Positions 16,620 to 24,359 of a stretch of DNA of 64,000 nt are shown here, one piece after another. Position 1 is the stretch's first letter. Each line of letters opens with the position of its first letter. The DNA is taken from assembly GCF_016862095.1 (NCBI RefSeq), contig NZ_BOMH01000022.1, positions 16,975-80,974 on the forward strand, given 5' to 3'. This DNA comes from Actinoplanes cyaneus (GTDB lineage: Bacteria > Actinomycetota > Actinomycetes > Mycobacteriales > Micromonosporaceae). A model generated the notes under the pieces. That model saw only the letters and a list, made by a program, of their open reading frames with translations. It searched no databases and was not told the origin of the DNA. Position numbers and translations under genes: made by a program.

Positions 16620-19289
16620 TCATCGGTACCACCTCAGGGAGGCCGGGCCGAGCAGTCCGTACGCCTGCCGGGCCGCGATGCCGAACACGGCGGGACTCGT
16701 GGTCCGCAGGCGGTTGAGCAGCGTGGTCGCGACCTCGACCTCGATGGTGTTCCGGCCGGGCCGCAACGTCAGGTCGGCGACCGGTTGCAGCACGTCGATC
16801 GGGGGCAGCAGGCGGCCGTTGAGCCGGACCCGGCTGGTGTCGACGACCTTGCCGAGCACCAGCAGCGCGCGGCCCCCGGCGCCGGCGTCGACCGTGGTGC
16901 GGTACCGGCCGATGCCGGAGACGTCGGCGAGCTCCGGGATCGACGACCACGGCGCCAGGCCGTCGAGCGTCAGCCGGTGCGTGGTCACGCCGGTCGGCTG
17001 CCAGTCCTCGACCTCGAGGTCCCAGGTGGTCAGCGGCGTCTCGGCACCGGTGAACGTGCGGGTGACGACGGGAACCCGCCGCCGCTGGCAGGTGACGAGC
17101 AGGGACTGACCGGGCTGCAGCGTGACGTGGATCCGGAGGCGGCTCCCGGCCCGGGTGTACGGGAGGCCGCGCCGCTCCCCCGTCCACGCGTCCACCGCGA
17201 CCGGCACGCTGGTCCGCGACGTCGTGGTCAGCCACACGTCCTGGTCGATCGCGGTGATCACCCGGTTCTCGGCGTGGCGGGCGTTGGCCAGGTAGTAGTG
17301 GTCGGTGTCGCCGTCGACGCGGCGGACGGTCATCAGCGACGACCGGTCGTACTCCACGTCGCGCCGCACGCCGAGCGCCTCCAGCGCGGCCGGGATGCCG
17401 GTCTGGTCGGCGACGACCCGGGTGCCGGGCTGCGCCAGGAGCTCGGCCAGCAGCGGTTGCAGCGCGACCGGGTGCACGTCGGCCCAGTCACCGACGACGA
17501 TCACCGGCAGGCCGGCCCGGGCGATCGCCACGAGACGGCGGGCCGCCCGTACCGGCAGGGTGTGATCCTTGCCCCGGAAGATGTCACCGTCGAGAACGAC
17601 TGCCTTGTAGTGCGGCGGGCCCAGGCGTCCGTCGCGCACCGTGGCGGCCGGCAGCGACAGCGACGCCTCGTCGACGAAACCGTGCGTCCAGCCGATCGGG
17701 ATGCCGTCGTTGGTGGCCCACGGGGCGCCGATCCCGGTCGCGGTGAAACCTTTCTGCCGGAAGAACGCGAGGTCCGCCCGCGCGGTGCCGGTCTGCAGGA
17801 TCTTCTGGGTACGGCGGAACCAGCCGGCCACGCCGTCGATGTGCCGCCAGGTGGGCTGGCGCGGGCCCCACGCCTCGGCGTACCCGATCCCGGTGCCGTT
17901 GTAGGGCGAGAACGCGGCGAAACCGGGCCAGGCGGCGCCGGGCGCGTCCCGGTACGCGAACCCGTGCAGCACCGCCTGGTTGACGCCGCCGGCGAACACG
18001 CTGCCCATCGTCTGCAGCACCTTGTTCCAGGTGGTGCTGTAGGCGCCGTTCGCGTAGGCGGCCGACTCGCAGGAAAGAACCTTCCGCCCGGCCATGTCCC
18101 GGGCGGCGGCGAGGACCCGGAAGTCGTCGAGGTTCTTGAAGCCGAGCGATTCACCCTCCGGCACGTCGAGCAGGGTGGCGCTGCGGATCGCGTCGGTGGA
18201 CAGCCCGTACGGCTGGGCGCGCAGCTTCAGCCCGAGCGAGTGCGCGAAGTCGCGCAGCGGCAGCAGGTGGTGCTCGTGGTAGAGGTCGGAGAGCACCTGG
18301 TCGAACGCGTCCCGCAGGTGGTTGGTGGTGTCGCCGCCGAACGTGTAGAGGTACTTGCCCTTCGGCGCGAGCAGCACCGGGAGCACCGGCAGCAGGTCGG
18401 TGCCGGTGCGCCTGGCGAACTCGGCCGGGAGGTCCGGTGTCCAGAGCGTCCCGTCGGCCTCCAGCTCCAGCGAGTCCTCGAACAGGTCGCCACCCGCGTC
18501 GCGGAGCAGCCGCCGGATCGAAGGCGTCAGCACGTGCGCGTTCCACGCGTCCCGGATCGCCGCGACCCCGGCCGCACTGAAGTGGTCGACCACGTAGGAG
18601 GGCGGGTCGGTGTGCGGGCCGCCCTCCGGCTGCTGCCCCGAGCCGCGCACGACATACGTGAGGAGCACCCAGTTCCCGTCCCCCACGGTGACCGTGACCT
18701 GTCCGCCGGCCGGGGTCAGGGTCCGCACCGACGCCGGGTCGAGGACCCCGGTGGAGACCAGCCGGGCGATTTGGACGGCGAAGGTTTCCGCCGCCACCGG
18801 CACGGTGATGCCACTGGTGAACGGCGTGACGGTGTGGACAAGTTCCTTCGCGGCGGCCGGGTGATCCGGGGTGATGCCGGGGACCGCGGCCGGCCAGCTC
18901 GGGCCGGCCGCCAGGTCGACGGTCAGACCACGCCGCTTGGCTTGGCGCAGCGCGGACTCGACGGCGTCGCGCCACGGGCCGGTGCCCCAGCCGTGCCCGG
19001 CCGGGTCGAGGTCGGCCCGCACACTGTGGTGCACGTCCTGGATCTCCACCCCGGCGAACCCGGCGGCGGCAATCTGGTCGACCTCCCGCGCGATCTCCAC
19101 CGGGTCGACCAGACCGTGCGGCCACCACCACCGGAACTTGGCGCCGTCACCGGTCTCGGTGGCCAGGAACCCCGCGGCTCCGGAACCGGCAGCCTTCTCC
19201 GCCGGGGCGGTGGTGGCGGCGGACGCCGCGGTGGCGGGCCAGGGCGCCACGGCGGCGGCGCCGAGCGCGATGACGGTACGACGTTTCAT
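16620..19289 (-). CDS. Exported GH106-like alpha-L-rhamnosidase
   Basis: 889 residues. An N-terminal MKRRTVIALGAAAVAPWPATAASA signal with RR suggests Tat or Sec export. The N-terminal catalytic barrel begins with KFRWWWPHGLVDPVEIAREVDQIAAAGFAGVEIQDVHH, the usual opening of GH106-type rhamnosidases. FEDSLELEADGTLWTPDL and KVLSCESAAYANG contain candidate catalytic acids. The C-terminal about 250 residues form beta-sandwich domains (RVRLNGRLLPPIDVLQPVADLTLRPGRNTIEVEVATTL). It removes L-rhamnose from pectin-type polysaccharide. A LacI-type operator related to that of the GH78 gene lies upstream. Confidence 0.8.
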   Translation of the reverse strand: MKRRTVIALGAAAVAPWPATAASAATTAPAEKAAGSGAAGFLATETGDGAKFRWWWPHGLVDPVEIAREVDQIAAAGFAGVEIQDVHHSVRADLDPAGHGWGTGPWRDAVESALRQAKRRGLTVDLAAGPSWPAAVPGITPDHPAAAKELVHTVTPFTSGITVPVAAETFAVQIARLVSTGVLDPASVRTLTPAGGQVTVTVGDGNWVLLTYVVRGSGQQPEGGPHTDPPSYVVDHFSAAGVAAIRDAWNAHVLTPSIRRLLRDAGGDLFEDSLELEADGTLWTPDLPAEFARRTGTDLLPVLPVLLAPKGKYLYTFGGDTTNHLRDAFDQVLSDLYHEHHLLPLRDFAHSLGLKLRAQPYGLSTDAIRSATLLDVPEGESLGFKNLDDFRVLAAARDMAGRKVLSCESAAYANGAYSTTWNKVLQTMGSVFAGGVNQAVLHGFAYRDAPGAAWPGFAAFSPYNGTGIGYAEAWGPRQPTWRHIDGVAGWFRRTQKILQTGTARADLAFFRQKGFTATGIGAPWATNDGIPIGWTHGFVDEASLSLPAATVRDGRLGPPHYKAVVLDGDIFRGKDHTLPVRAARRLVAIARAGLPVIVVGDWADVHPVALQPLLAELLAQPGTRVVADQTGIPAALEALGVRRDVEYDRSSLMTVRRVDGDTDHYYLANARHAENRVITAIDQDVWLTTTSRTSVPVAVDAWTGERRGLPYTRAGSRLRIHVTLQPGQSLLVTCQRRRVPVVTRTFTGAETPLTTWDLEVEDWQPTGVTTHRLTLDGLAPWSSIPELADVSGIGRYRTTVDAGAGGRALLVLGKVVDTSRVRLNGRLLPPIDVLQPVADLTLRPGRNTIEVEVATTLLNRLRTTSPAVFGIAARQAYGLLGPASLRWYR

Positions 19290-19706
19290 CGGGTGACTCC
19301 CGGGGTGGTGAGAACGACGACACAGAGGGGTCCACGGAGCAGGACGGCTTCCGTCCCGGGCCGTTTCGACGCACGACGATCACGCTGCGCCAGCACAACG
19401 CTGAGCGGAGCCGCTCGCCGCCGCGCGAGAATGTGAAACGTTATAACGCGGTGGTGATCGCCACGCTATCCGCGGTCGTCGATCGCGTCAACAGCCCCTG
19501 ACGGATGTCGCTGACCGGCGATTCTGCGGGCGGCGTACCGGGTCGGGTCGTCCGCGACATCACCGAGGACCCGAGGACCCGCACCGCGCCGGGGACCTGA
19601 GCGCCGGACGCCGATGTGGACCGGCCGGACGGCGGATCAGCGCCGATCGGCCCCGGCCGGGTTGTAATCTGACGGAAGGCGTTCAGGAATACGGGGGGTG
19701 GCCGCG
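19290..19706. other. 417-bp intergenic region between GH106 and tetR-like genes
   Basis: No credible coding frame. The left part carries the GH106 promoter and operator (19434-19445), set in a locally AT-richer patch (19430-19450). The right part upstream of the TetR gene contains a TTGTAATCTGAC stretch near 19660 that may be its promoter. Nothing else is visible. Confidence 0.5.
19434..19445. promoter_or_regulatory. LacI-family operator upstream of the GH106 gene
   Basis: TGAAACGTTATA matches the perfect palindrome before the GH78 gene (TGAAACGTTTCA) at 9 of 12 positions, including the intact left half and central CG. It lies about 145 bases upstream of the GH106 start. Confidence 0.55.
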
Positions 19707-20318
19707 ATGAGCAGTGCGACGCCGGCCGGGCCGGGGCGCCCGCGGGACCCCGGGGTGGATCGCCGGATCACCCAGGCCGCGCTGGACGTGTTCGGGGACG
19801 CGGGGTGGGCCGGGTTCGCGATGGAGCCGGTCGCGCGGCGGGCCGGGATCGGGAAGGCGACGCTCTACCTGCGCTGGAGCAGCAAGCAGGAACTGCTCAC
19901 CGACGCGCTGACGGCCGGGCTGCCGCGGATCAGCGACGTCGACACCGGCACGCTGCACGGCGACCTCGTCGAGCTGGCCACCCAGATGATCGGGCTCTAC
20001 GCCGGGCCGTGCAGCAAGGCGGCGCTGCGGCTGCACCTGGAGGCGGCCTCGATCGCGGGGATCGCCGAGCACTACGGCCGGATGCGGACCGCGCAGATCG
20101 CCGCCGCCCGCGACATCATCCGTCGCGGGATCACCCGCGACGAGATCCCCGGTGGTACGTCGGTGACCCTGCTGCTGGACACGCTGGCCGGCGGCGCCAT
20201 GATGCACGCGCTGACCACGCCGCCCGCCGAGCGTGCGGCGCTCACGGCCGGCGCGGCCGGGCACGCGCGGGAGCTCGTCGACTTCCTGCTGCACGCGGTG
20301 GCGACCCCGGCGCACTGA
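19707..20318 (+). CDS. TetR-family transcriptional regulator
   Basis: 203 residues from the ATG at 19707, eight bases after a G-rich ribosome-binding site; a GTG at 19698 overlaps that site. The TetR helix-turn-helix is at about 20-62 (RRITQAALDVFGDAGWAGFAMEPVARRAGIGKATLYLRWSSKQELL). The C-terminal ligand and dimer domain is all-helical and unremarkable. No obvious target lies alongside. Its 3-prime end merges with a 27-bp tandem repeat whose first copy starts inside the last codons. Confidence 0.85.
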   Translation: MSSATPAGPGRPRDPGVDRRITQAALDVFGDAGWAGFAMEPVARRAGIGKATLYLRWSSKQELLTDALTAGLPRISDVDTGTLHGDLVELATQMIGLYAGPCSKAALRLHLEAASIAGIAEHYGRMRTAQIAAARDIIRRGITRDEIPGGTSVTLLLDTLAGGAMMHALTTPPAERAALTAGAAGHARELVDFLLHAVATPAH

Positions 20319-20444
20319 CCCTCACGCGCCGGCCCGGCGCACCGACCATCACGCACCGACCCAGCGCACTGACCATCAAGCCTCGAACCGGCGCACCGAT
20401 CCTCACCCGCCGGCCCGGCGCACCGAGCCTGACCCGACTGACCC
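20310..20444. repeat. Five copies of a 27-bp tandem repeat
   Basis: The motif GCGCAC(C/T)GA recurs at 20310, 20337, 20364, 20391 and 20418, exactly 27 bp apart, followed each time by a related C-rich tail. Copies differ at several positions, so the array is old or under selection. As 27 is nine codons, one plus-strand frame reads a repeating Thr/Arg/Pro/Ala peptide in phase, but it has no start of its own. Confidence 0.8.
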
Positions 20445-20515
20445 GCGGCGCTGGGCGCTGGGCGTGACCCGGGCGCGCTGACCCGGGCCCGCTGAGCGCG
20501 GATCAGTGGGCGCGC

Positions 20516-20806
20516 TCACGCCGTACGGGAAACGGGGGTGGATCTCTGCTCGTCGAACGGCACCGCGGTGAGCCACGCGTCGGCGAGCTCGGCCAGGGGG
20601 ATGCCGAGGACCTCGCTGAGGCAGACGATCGTGCCGAAGGCGGGGGTCGGCACCCGGCCGCCCTCGATCTTGCGCAGCGTCTCCGGTGAGATGCCGGCGG
20701 CCAGGGCGATCTCGGCCTGGCTGCGGGTGCCGCGGGCGGTGCGCAGCGCGGCGCCGAGACGCCGGCCGGCGGCGATCAGATCCGGGGTCAGCGGTGGGCG
20801 GATCAT
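20516..20806 (-). CDS. XRE-family helix-turn-helix regulator
   Basis: 96 residues from the ATG at 20806 behind GGAGAGGAG. Residues about 15-75 form a Cro/CI-type domain (LGAALRTARGTRSQAEIALAAGISPETLRKIEGGRVPTPAFGTIVCLSEVLGIPLAEL). It is divergent from the methionine aminopeptidase gene across a 51-bp gap that contains a sharp palindrome, so it probably represses itself and that gene. Confidence 0.85.
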   Translation of the reverse strand: MIRPPLTPDLIAAGRRLGAALRTARGTRSQAEIALAAGISPETLRKIEGGRVPTPAFGTIVCLSEVLGIPLAELADAWLTAVPFDEQRSTPVSRTA

Positions 20807-20825
20807 CGGGCTCCTCTCCGGTGGT

Positions 20826-20839
20826 GGTATAACTATACC
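20826..20839. promoter_or_regulatory. Operator between the XRE gene and map
   Basis: GGTATA-AC-TATACC: perfect 6-bp arms, very AT-rich for this genome, centred between the divergent starts (20806 and 20858). TATACC/GGTATA could at the same time be the -10 element of one promoter. Confidence 0.65.
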
Positions 20840-20857
20840 GCATAGGGAGGGATCAAC

Positions 20858-21625
20858 GTGATCGAGCTCAAGGCACCCGGGGAGATCGCCCGGATGGCCG
20901 TTACCGGGCAGTTCGTCGGCGAGTTGCTGGCGGAGCTGGCCGGCATGACCCAGGTCGGGGTCAACCTGATGGACCTGGAACACCACGCCCGCGGCCGGAT
21001 CAAGGAGCGCGGCGCCCAGTCGTCCTACTGGGACTATTCGCCCTCGTTCGGGCGGGGGCCGTTCCGCAACGTGCTGTGCCTGTCGGTGAACGACGCGGTG
21101 CTGCACGGGCTGCCCCACAAGTACACACTGCGCGACGGTGACCTGCTCAGCATCGACATGGCGGTGGCCATCGACGGCTGGGTCACCGACTCCGCGGTCT
21201 CGGTGATCGCCGGCACGCCCGCCCAGGCCGACCTGCGGCTCATCGAGGCGACCGAGGTCGCCCTCGAGGCCGGCATCGCCGCCGCCAAGCCCGGCGGCCG
21301 CCTGGGCGACATCGAGGCGGCCATCGGCGGCGTCGCCCGGGAGTACGGGTACTCGGTGAACCTGGAGTTCGGCGGGCACGGCGTCGGCCGGACCATGCAC
21401 GAGGCGCCGCACATCCACAACGACGGGCGCCCGGGCCGGGGCATCCGGCTGCAGCCCGGGCTGACCATCGCGATCGAGCCGTGGCTGTGCGCGACCACCG
21501 ACAAGGTGAGGTACGACAAGGACGGCTGGACGATCCGCTCCGCCGACGGATCACGGACCGCGCACTCCGAGCACACCGTCGCCGTCACCGAGGACGGACC
21601 GCAGGTCCTCACCCGCCGCCCCTGA
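20858..21625 (+). CDS. map: Type I methionine aminopeptidase
   Basis: 255 residues from a GTG behind AGGGAGG. All metal-site elements of M24 methionine aminopeptidases are present: NDAVLHGLP (substrate His), LLSIDMAVAIDGWVTDSAVSV (first Asp pair), FGGHGVGRTMHEAPHI (His ligand), LTIAIEPWL (Glu) and SEHTVAVT (second Glu). It removes the initiator Met from nascent proteins. Actinobacteria usually carry a housekeeping copy next to secY/adk. This one, paired with a private XRE regulator, is an accessory copy. Confidence 0.9.
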   Translation: MIELKAPGEIARMAVTGQFVGELLAELAGMTQVGVNLMDLEHHARGRIKERGAQSSYWDYSPSFGRGPFRNVLCLSVNDAVLHGLPHKYTLRDGDLLSIDMAVAIDGWVTDSAVSVIAGTPAQADLRLIEATEVALEAGIAAAKPGGRLGDIEAAIGGVAREYGYSVNLEFGGHGVGRTMHEAPHIHNDGRPGRGIRLQPGLTIAIEPWLCATTDKVRYDKDGWTIRSADGSRTAHSEHTVAVTEDGPQVLTRRP

Positions 21626-21701
21626 CGCCGGCCATGTCATCGCAGGCATGGCTCTGCGCCGGTGAGACGCCGCGCTGACCGGTCGGGCCCGGCGGCGGGG
21701 G

Positions 21702-21890
21702 CTACCGGGTCCGCCGTCGATGGACGCGCAGCAGCGCGGTGATCCTGTCCGGGTCGCGGGCGCCGTTCAGCTCGGCGAGCAGATCGTCGGGGCACAGTTC
21801 GTAGAGCTCGCCCCACCAGTGGCGGCCGCGGTTGTCCCAGATCCGGTAACCGCCCGGGACGCCTCTGGCCACGTACCGCCGCCTGCTCAT
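21702..21890 (-). CDS. Small basic protein of unknown function
   Basis: 62 residues starting SRRRYVARGVPGGYRIWDNRGRHWWGELY, with a high content of Arg and Trp and a plausible fold of one beta-hairpin plus helix. It lies 16 bases downstream of the membrane-protein gene on the same strand. There is no clear ribosome-binding site, so translation may be coupled. No family recognised. Confidence 0.45.
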   Translation of the reverse strand: MSRRRYVARGVPGGYRIWDNRGRHWWGELYELCPDDLLAELNGARDPDRITALLRVHRRRTR

Positions 21891-21906
21891 GAGCGTCGGC
21901 GCCGGG

Positions 21907-22209
21907 TCAGCCGGCGGCCATCCGGATCAGCGCGTTGCCGCCGAGCAGCACCAGGTCGGCGCCGGCGACGAAGGCCATGCTGCGCCGCATCATGTGGGCG
22001 CTCAGCTCCGGGTCGGCGCCGGTGATGCCGCGCACCGCGCAGACCAGCGCGGCGACGACCAGGGCGATGCCGGGGATCAGCAGCAGGCCCACCGTGCCGG
22101 GCGTCTTGCCCTGGGCCACCAGCAGCGTCACCATCACCGCCGGGACGACGCCGAAGAAGATCACGGCGAGCCCGCCGTACCACCGCAGCGACCGTGCCAC
22201 GTCCGTCAT
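21907..22209 (-). CDS. Small three-helix membrane protein
   Basis: 100 residues from the ATG at 22209 behind GGAAGGG. Three hydrophobic segments (about 11-31, 38-60 and 78-97) with short loops. No known motif. A 19-bp near-palindrome covers its leader just upstream. Confidence 0.6.
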   Translation of the reverse strand: MTDVARSLRWYGGLAVIFFGVVPAVMVTLLVAQGKTPGTVGLLLIPGIALVVAALVCAVRGITGADPELSAHMMRRSMAFVAGADLVLLGGNALIRMAAG

Positions 22210-22227
22210 CCCGTCACCCTTCCCTGA

Positions 22228-22246
22228 TGCAGGAGTACATCCTGCA
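22228..22246. promoter_or_regulatory. Palindrome in the leader of the small membrane protein gene
   Basis: TGCAGGA-GTACA-TCCTGCA: 7-bp perfect arms and a 5-base centre, 19-37 bases upstream of the start. It could be an operator overlapping the promoter or a small leader hairpin. Confidence 0.45.
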
Positions 22247-22301
22247 CCGCGGCGGGAGCGGGCACGTCGGCGGCCGGGCAACACGGGGCCGCCGCCGCCC
22301 A

Positions 22302-23057
22302 TCATGACCCGGACCGGGCCGGCGACCGCCGAGGCCGCGGGCGCCAGGCCGGGCCCGCCGGTTTGCGCGCGAGGACGAGCGAGAACCGCAGGTCGTCCTC
22401 GTCCCCGGCGGGCAGGTCCACGGACTCCACGGTGAACCCGGCCGCCCGCAGGTCGCGGCGGACCGCGACGGCCGGGGCGGTGCGGTAGTACATGACGAAG
22501 GAGGGCAGCACGACGGCGTTGCGGACCAGCATGGCCAGGTCGAAGCCGAGACTCAGCCAATACGCCCGGTTGTTCCGCGACGGCAGCTCACCGAGCCCGA
22601 CGGCGAACAGCCCGCCCGGCCGCAGCGCCCGGTGCACCCCGTCGAAGAGCGCCGGCCGCTCCGAGGGCAGGAAGTGCCCGAGCGCCCCGAAGGTCACCGC
22701 CAGGTCGAAGCCCTCGGTGAACGGCAGCGCCCGCGCGTCGGCGCGCACCAGCGTGGCGCCCGGGACAGCGTCGTGCGCCTTCACCAGCATGCCGGCGCTG
22801 AAGTCGACACCGGTGACCCGCTGCCGGCACACCCTGCCCAGAAGGGTCAGGCCGGCGCCGGTGCCGCAGCAGACGTCCAGGCCCCTGTCGAACGGCCCGG
22901 CGGCGGACAGCGCCTGGACGGTCGCCTCGAGAACACCGTCCGGTGTGCGGAACGGCGTGTGGTCGAACTTGGGGGCCAGGTGGTCGTAGCCGCGTTCGAC
23001 CGAGGACAGCGCCTGGACACACAGCTCACGCAGGGACGGTCCTTGAGGGGAGAACAC
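22302..23057 (-). CDS. Class I SAM-dependent methyltransferase
   Basis: About 250 residues. Motif I is LDVCCGTGAGLTLL, followed by VTGVDFSAGMLVKAHDAV, ALPFTEGFDLAVTFGALGHF and VHRALRPGGLFAVGLGEL, a standard class I methyltransferase. The segment YWLSLGFDLAMLVRNAVVLPSFVMYYRTAP is rather hydrophobic and may form a lipid-substrate pocket. The start is uncertain: GTG at 23057, or in-frame alternatives up to TTG at 23096. It is divergent from the padR-like gene. Confidence 0.8.
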   Translation of the reverse strand: MFSPQGPSLRELCVQALSSVERGYDHLAPKFDHTPFRTPDGVLEATVQALSAAGPFDRGLDVCCGTGAGLTLLGRVCRQRVTGVDFSAGMLVKAHDAVPGATLVRADARALPFTEGFDLAVTFGALGHFLPSERPALFDGVHRALRPGGLFAVGLGELPSRNNRAYWLSLGFDLAMLVRNAVVLPSFVMYYRTAPAVAVRRDLRAAGFTVESVDLPAGDEDDLRFSLVLARKPAGPAWRPRPRRSPARSGS

Positions 23058-23109
23058 CGGGCCGAGCGTACCCTCCGCCGGCTTCACCGAGACCAAGACG
23101 AACAGTTAT

Positions 23110-23137
23110 GTACGCGGCGTATACTCTCAGCGTATAG
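23110..23137. promoter_or_regulatory. Repeated GCGTATA elements upstream of the padR-like gene
   Basis: GCGTATAC (23117-23124) and GCGTATAG (23130-23137) are direct repeats 13 bp apart, and TACGC-G-GCGTA (23111-23121) forms a small inverted repeat. They end eight bases before the regulator start, consistent with PadR autoregulation and -10-like TATA elements. Confidence 0.5.
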
Positions 23138-23145
23138 TCGGCGGC

Positions 23146-23679
23146 ATGAGTGTTCCGCTGACGTTGCTGGGGCTGCTGGAACGGGCGCCGAGCCACGGTT
23201 ACGACCTGAAACGCGACTACGACACCCTCTTCGGCGTGGGCAGATCGCTCCCGTTCGGGCAGGTCTACGCGACGCTGAGCCGGCTCACCCGGGACGGCAA
23301 GGTGGTGATGGACGAGGTCTCCCCCGGCGACGGTCCCGAGCGCAAGCGCTACGTGATCACCGAGCAGGGCGCGACCGAGGTGAACACCTGGCTGGCCGAC
23401 CCGGTCGCGCCGGAGCCGCACCTGCAGAGCGTCCTGTTCACCAAGGTGGTCCTGGCCCTGCTGCTGGACCGGCCCGCGGAGGCGTATCTCGACGGTCAGC
23501 GCCGCGCCCACCTCGCCCGGATGCGCGAGCTCACCACGGTCAAGCAGTCCGGCGGCCTGATCGAGAGGATGCTCGCCGATCACGCCCTGTTCCACCTCGA
23601 GGCCGACCTGCGCTGGGTCGACACGACAGCGGCCCGCCTCGACGCGCTGCGCACCGAGATCCGGCAGGTGAAGCCGTGA
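23146..23679 (+). CDS. PadR-family transcriptional regulator
   Basis: 177 residues. The N-terminal PadR winged helix (LTLLGLLERAPSHGYDLKRDYDTLF, then LPFGQVYATLSRLTRDGKVVMDE and GPERKRYVITEQG) is followed by a long helical Vir-like C-terminal domain. Its stop overlaps the GTG of the ABC ATPase (GTGA), so regulator, ATPase and permease form one translationally coupled operon. PadR proteins next to such transporters normally repress the operon and respond to a toxic ligand of the pump. Confidence 0.9.
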   Translation: MSVPLTLLGLLERAPSHGYDLKRDYDTLFGVGRSLPFGQVYATLSRLTRDGKVVMDEVSPGDGPERKRYVITEQGATEVNTWLADPVAPEPHLQSVLFTKVVLALLLDRPAEAYLDGQRRAHLARMRELTTVKQSGGLIERMLADHALFHLEADLRWVDTTAARLDALRTEIRQVKP

Positions 23680-24359
23680 CGGCCGCGCTGAGCGCCCGCG
23701 CGGTGGAGCTGTCGTTCGGTGCGACGCCCGCACTGCGCGGGGCCGATCTCAGCGTGGCCGCGGGCGAGATCGTCGCCGTCATGGGGCCGAGCGGCTCCGG
23801 CAAGTCGACGCTGCTGCACTGCCTTGCCGGGATCCTGGTGCCGGATGCCGGGGAGATCGTCTTCGACGGCGTACGGCTGCATGAGCTCGATGAGAACGAC
23901 CGCAGTGAGCTGCGTCGTGACCGGTTCGGGTTCGTGTTCCAGTTCGGTCAGCTGGTGCCGGAGCTGACCGCGGCCGAGAACGTCGCCCTGCCCCTGCTGC
24001 TCGGCGGGATGCGCCGCGACGCCGCGATCCGCCGCGCCCGTGAGTGGTTCGGGCGGCTCGGCCTCGGCGGGCTCGACGGGCGGCGCTCCGGGGAGCTCTC
24101 CGGCGGGCAGGCGCAGCGCGTGGCTCTCGCCCGCGGGCTGGTCGCCGGGCCCGAGGTGCTCTTCGCCGACGAGCCGACCGGCGCGCTGGACTCGCTCACC
24201 GGCGAACAGGTGATGGACCTGCTCGTCGCGGCCGCCCGCGAGCAGGGCACGACGGTGGTGCTGGTGACCCACGACGCGCGGGTCGCGGCGTATGCGGATC
24301 GGGAGGTCATGGTCCGCGACGGTCGCGTGACCACCCCGGCCGAGGCGGTCGCACCGTGA
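23676..24359 (+). CDS. ABC transporter ATP-binding protein (LolD/MacB type)
   Basis: 227 residues from a GTG overlapping the padR-like stop. Walker A GPSGSGKS (about 37-44), Q-loop FQFGQLVPELTA, signature LSGGQAQRVALARGL, Walker B VLFADEPTGALDS and H-loop VTHD are intact. It pairs with the FtsX-like permease immediately downstream, which starts inside its stop codon. This type drives export or mechanotransmission rather than import. Confidence 0.92.
   Translation: MTAALSARAVELSFGATPALRGADLSVAAGEIVAVMGPSGSGKSTLLHCLAGILVPDAGEIVFDGVRLHELDENDRSELRRDRFGFVFQFGQLVPELTAAENVALPLLLGGMRRDAAIRRAREWFGRLGLGGLDGRRSGELSGGQAQRVALARGLVAGPEVLFADEPTGALDSLTGEQVMDLLVAAAREQGTTVVLVTHDARVAAYADREVMVRDGRVTTPAEAVAP

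Noticed and set aside
20310..20444. CRISPR array
   Set aside because: The 27-bp units are adjacent without spacers, are imperfect, and no cas gene is present.
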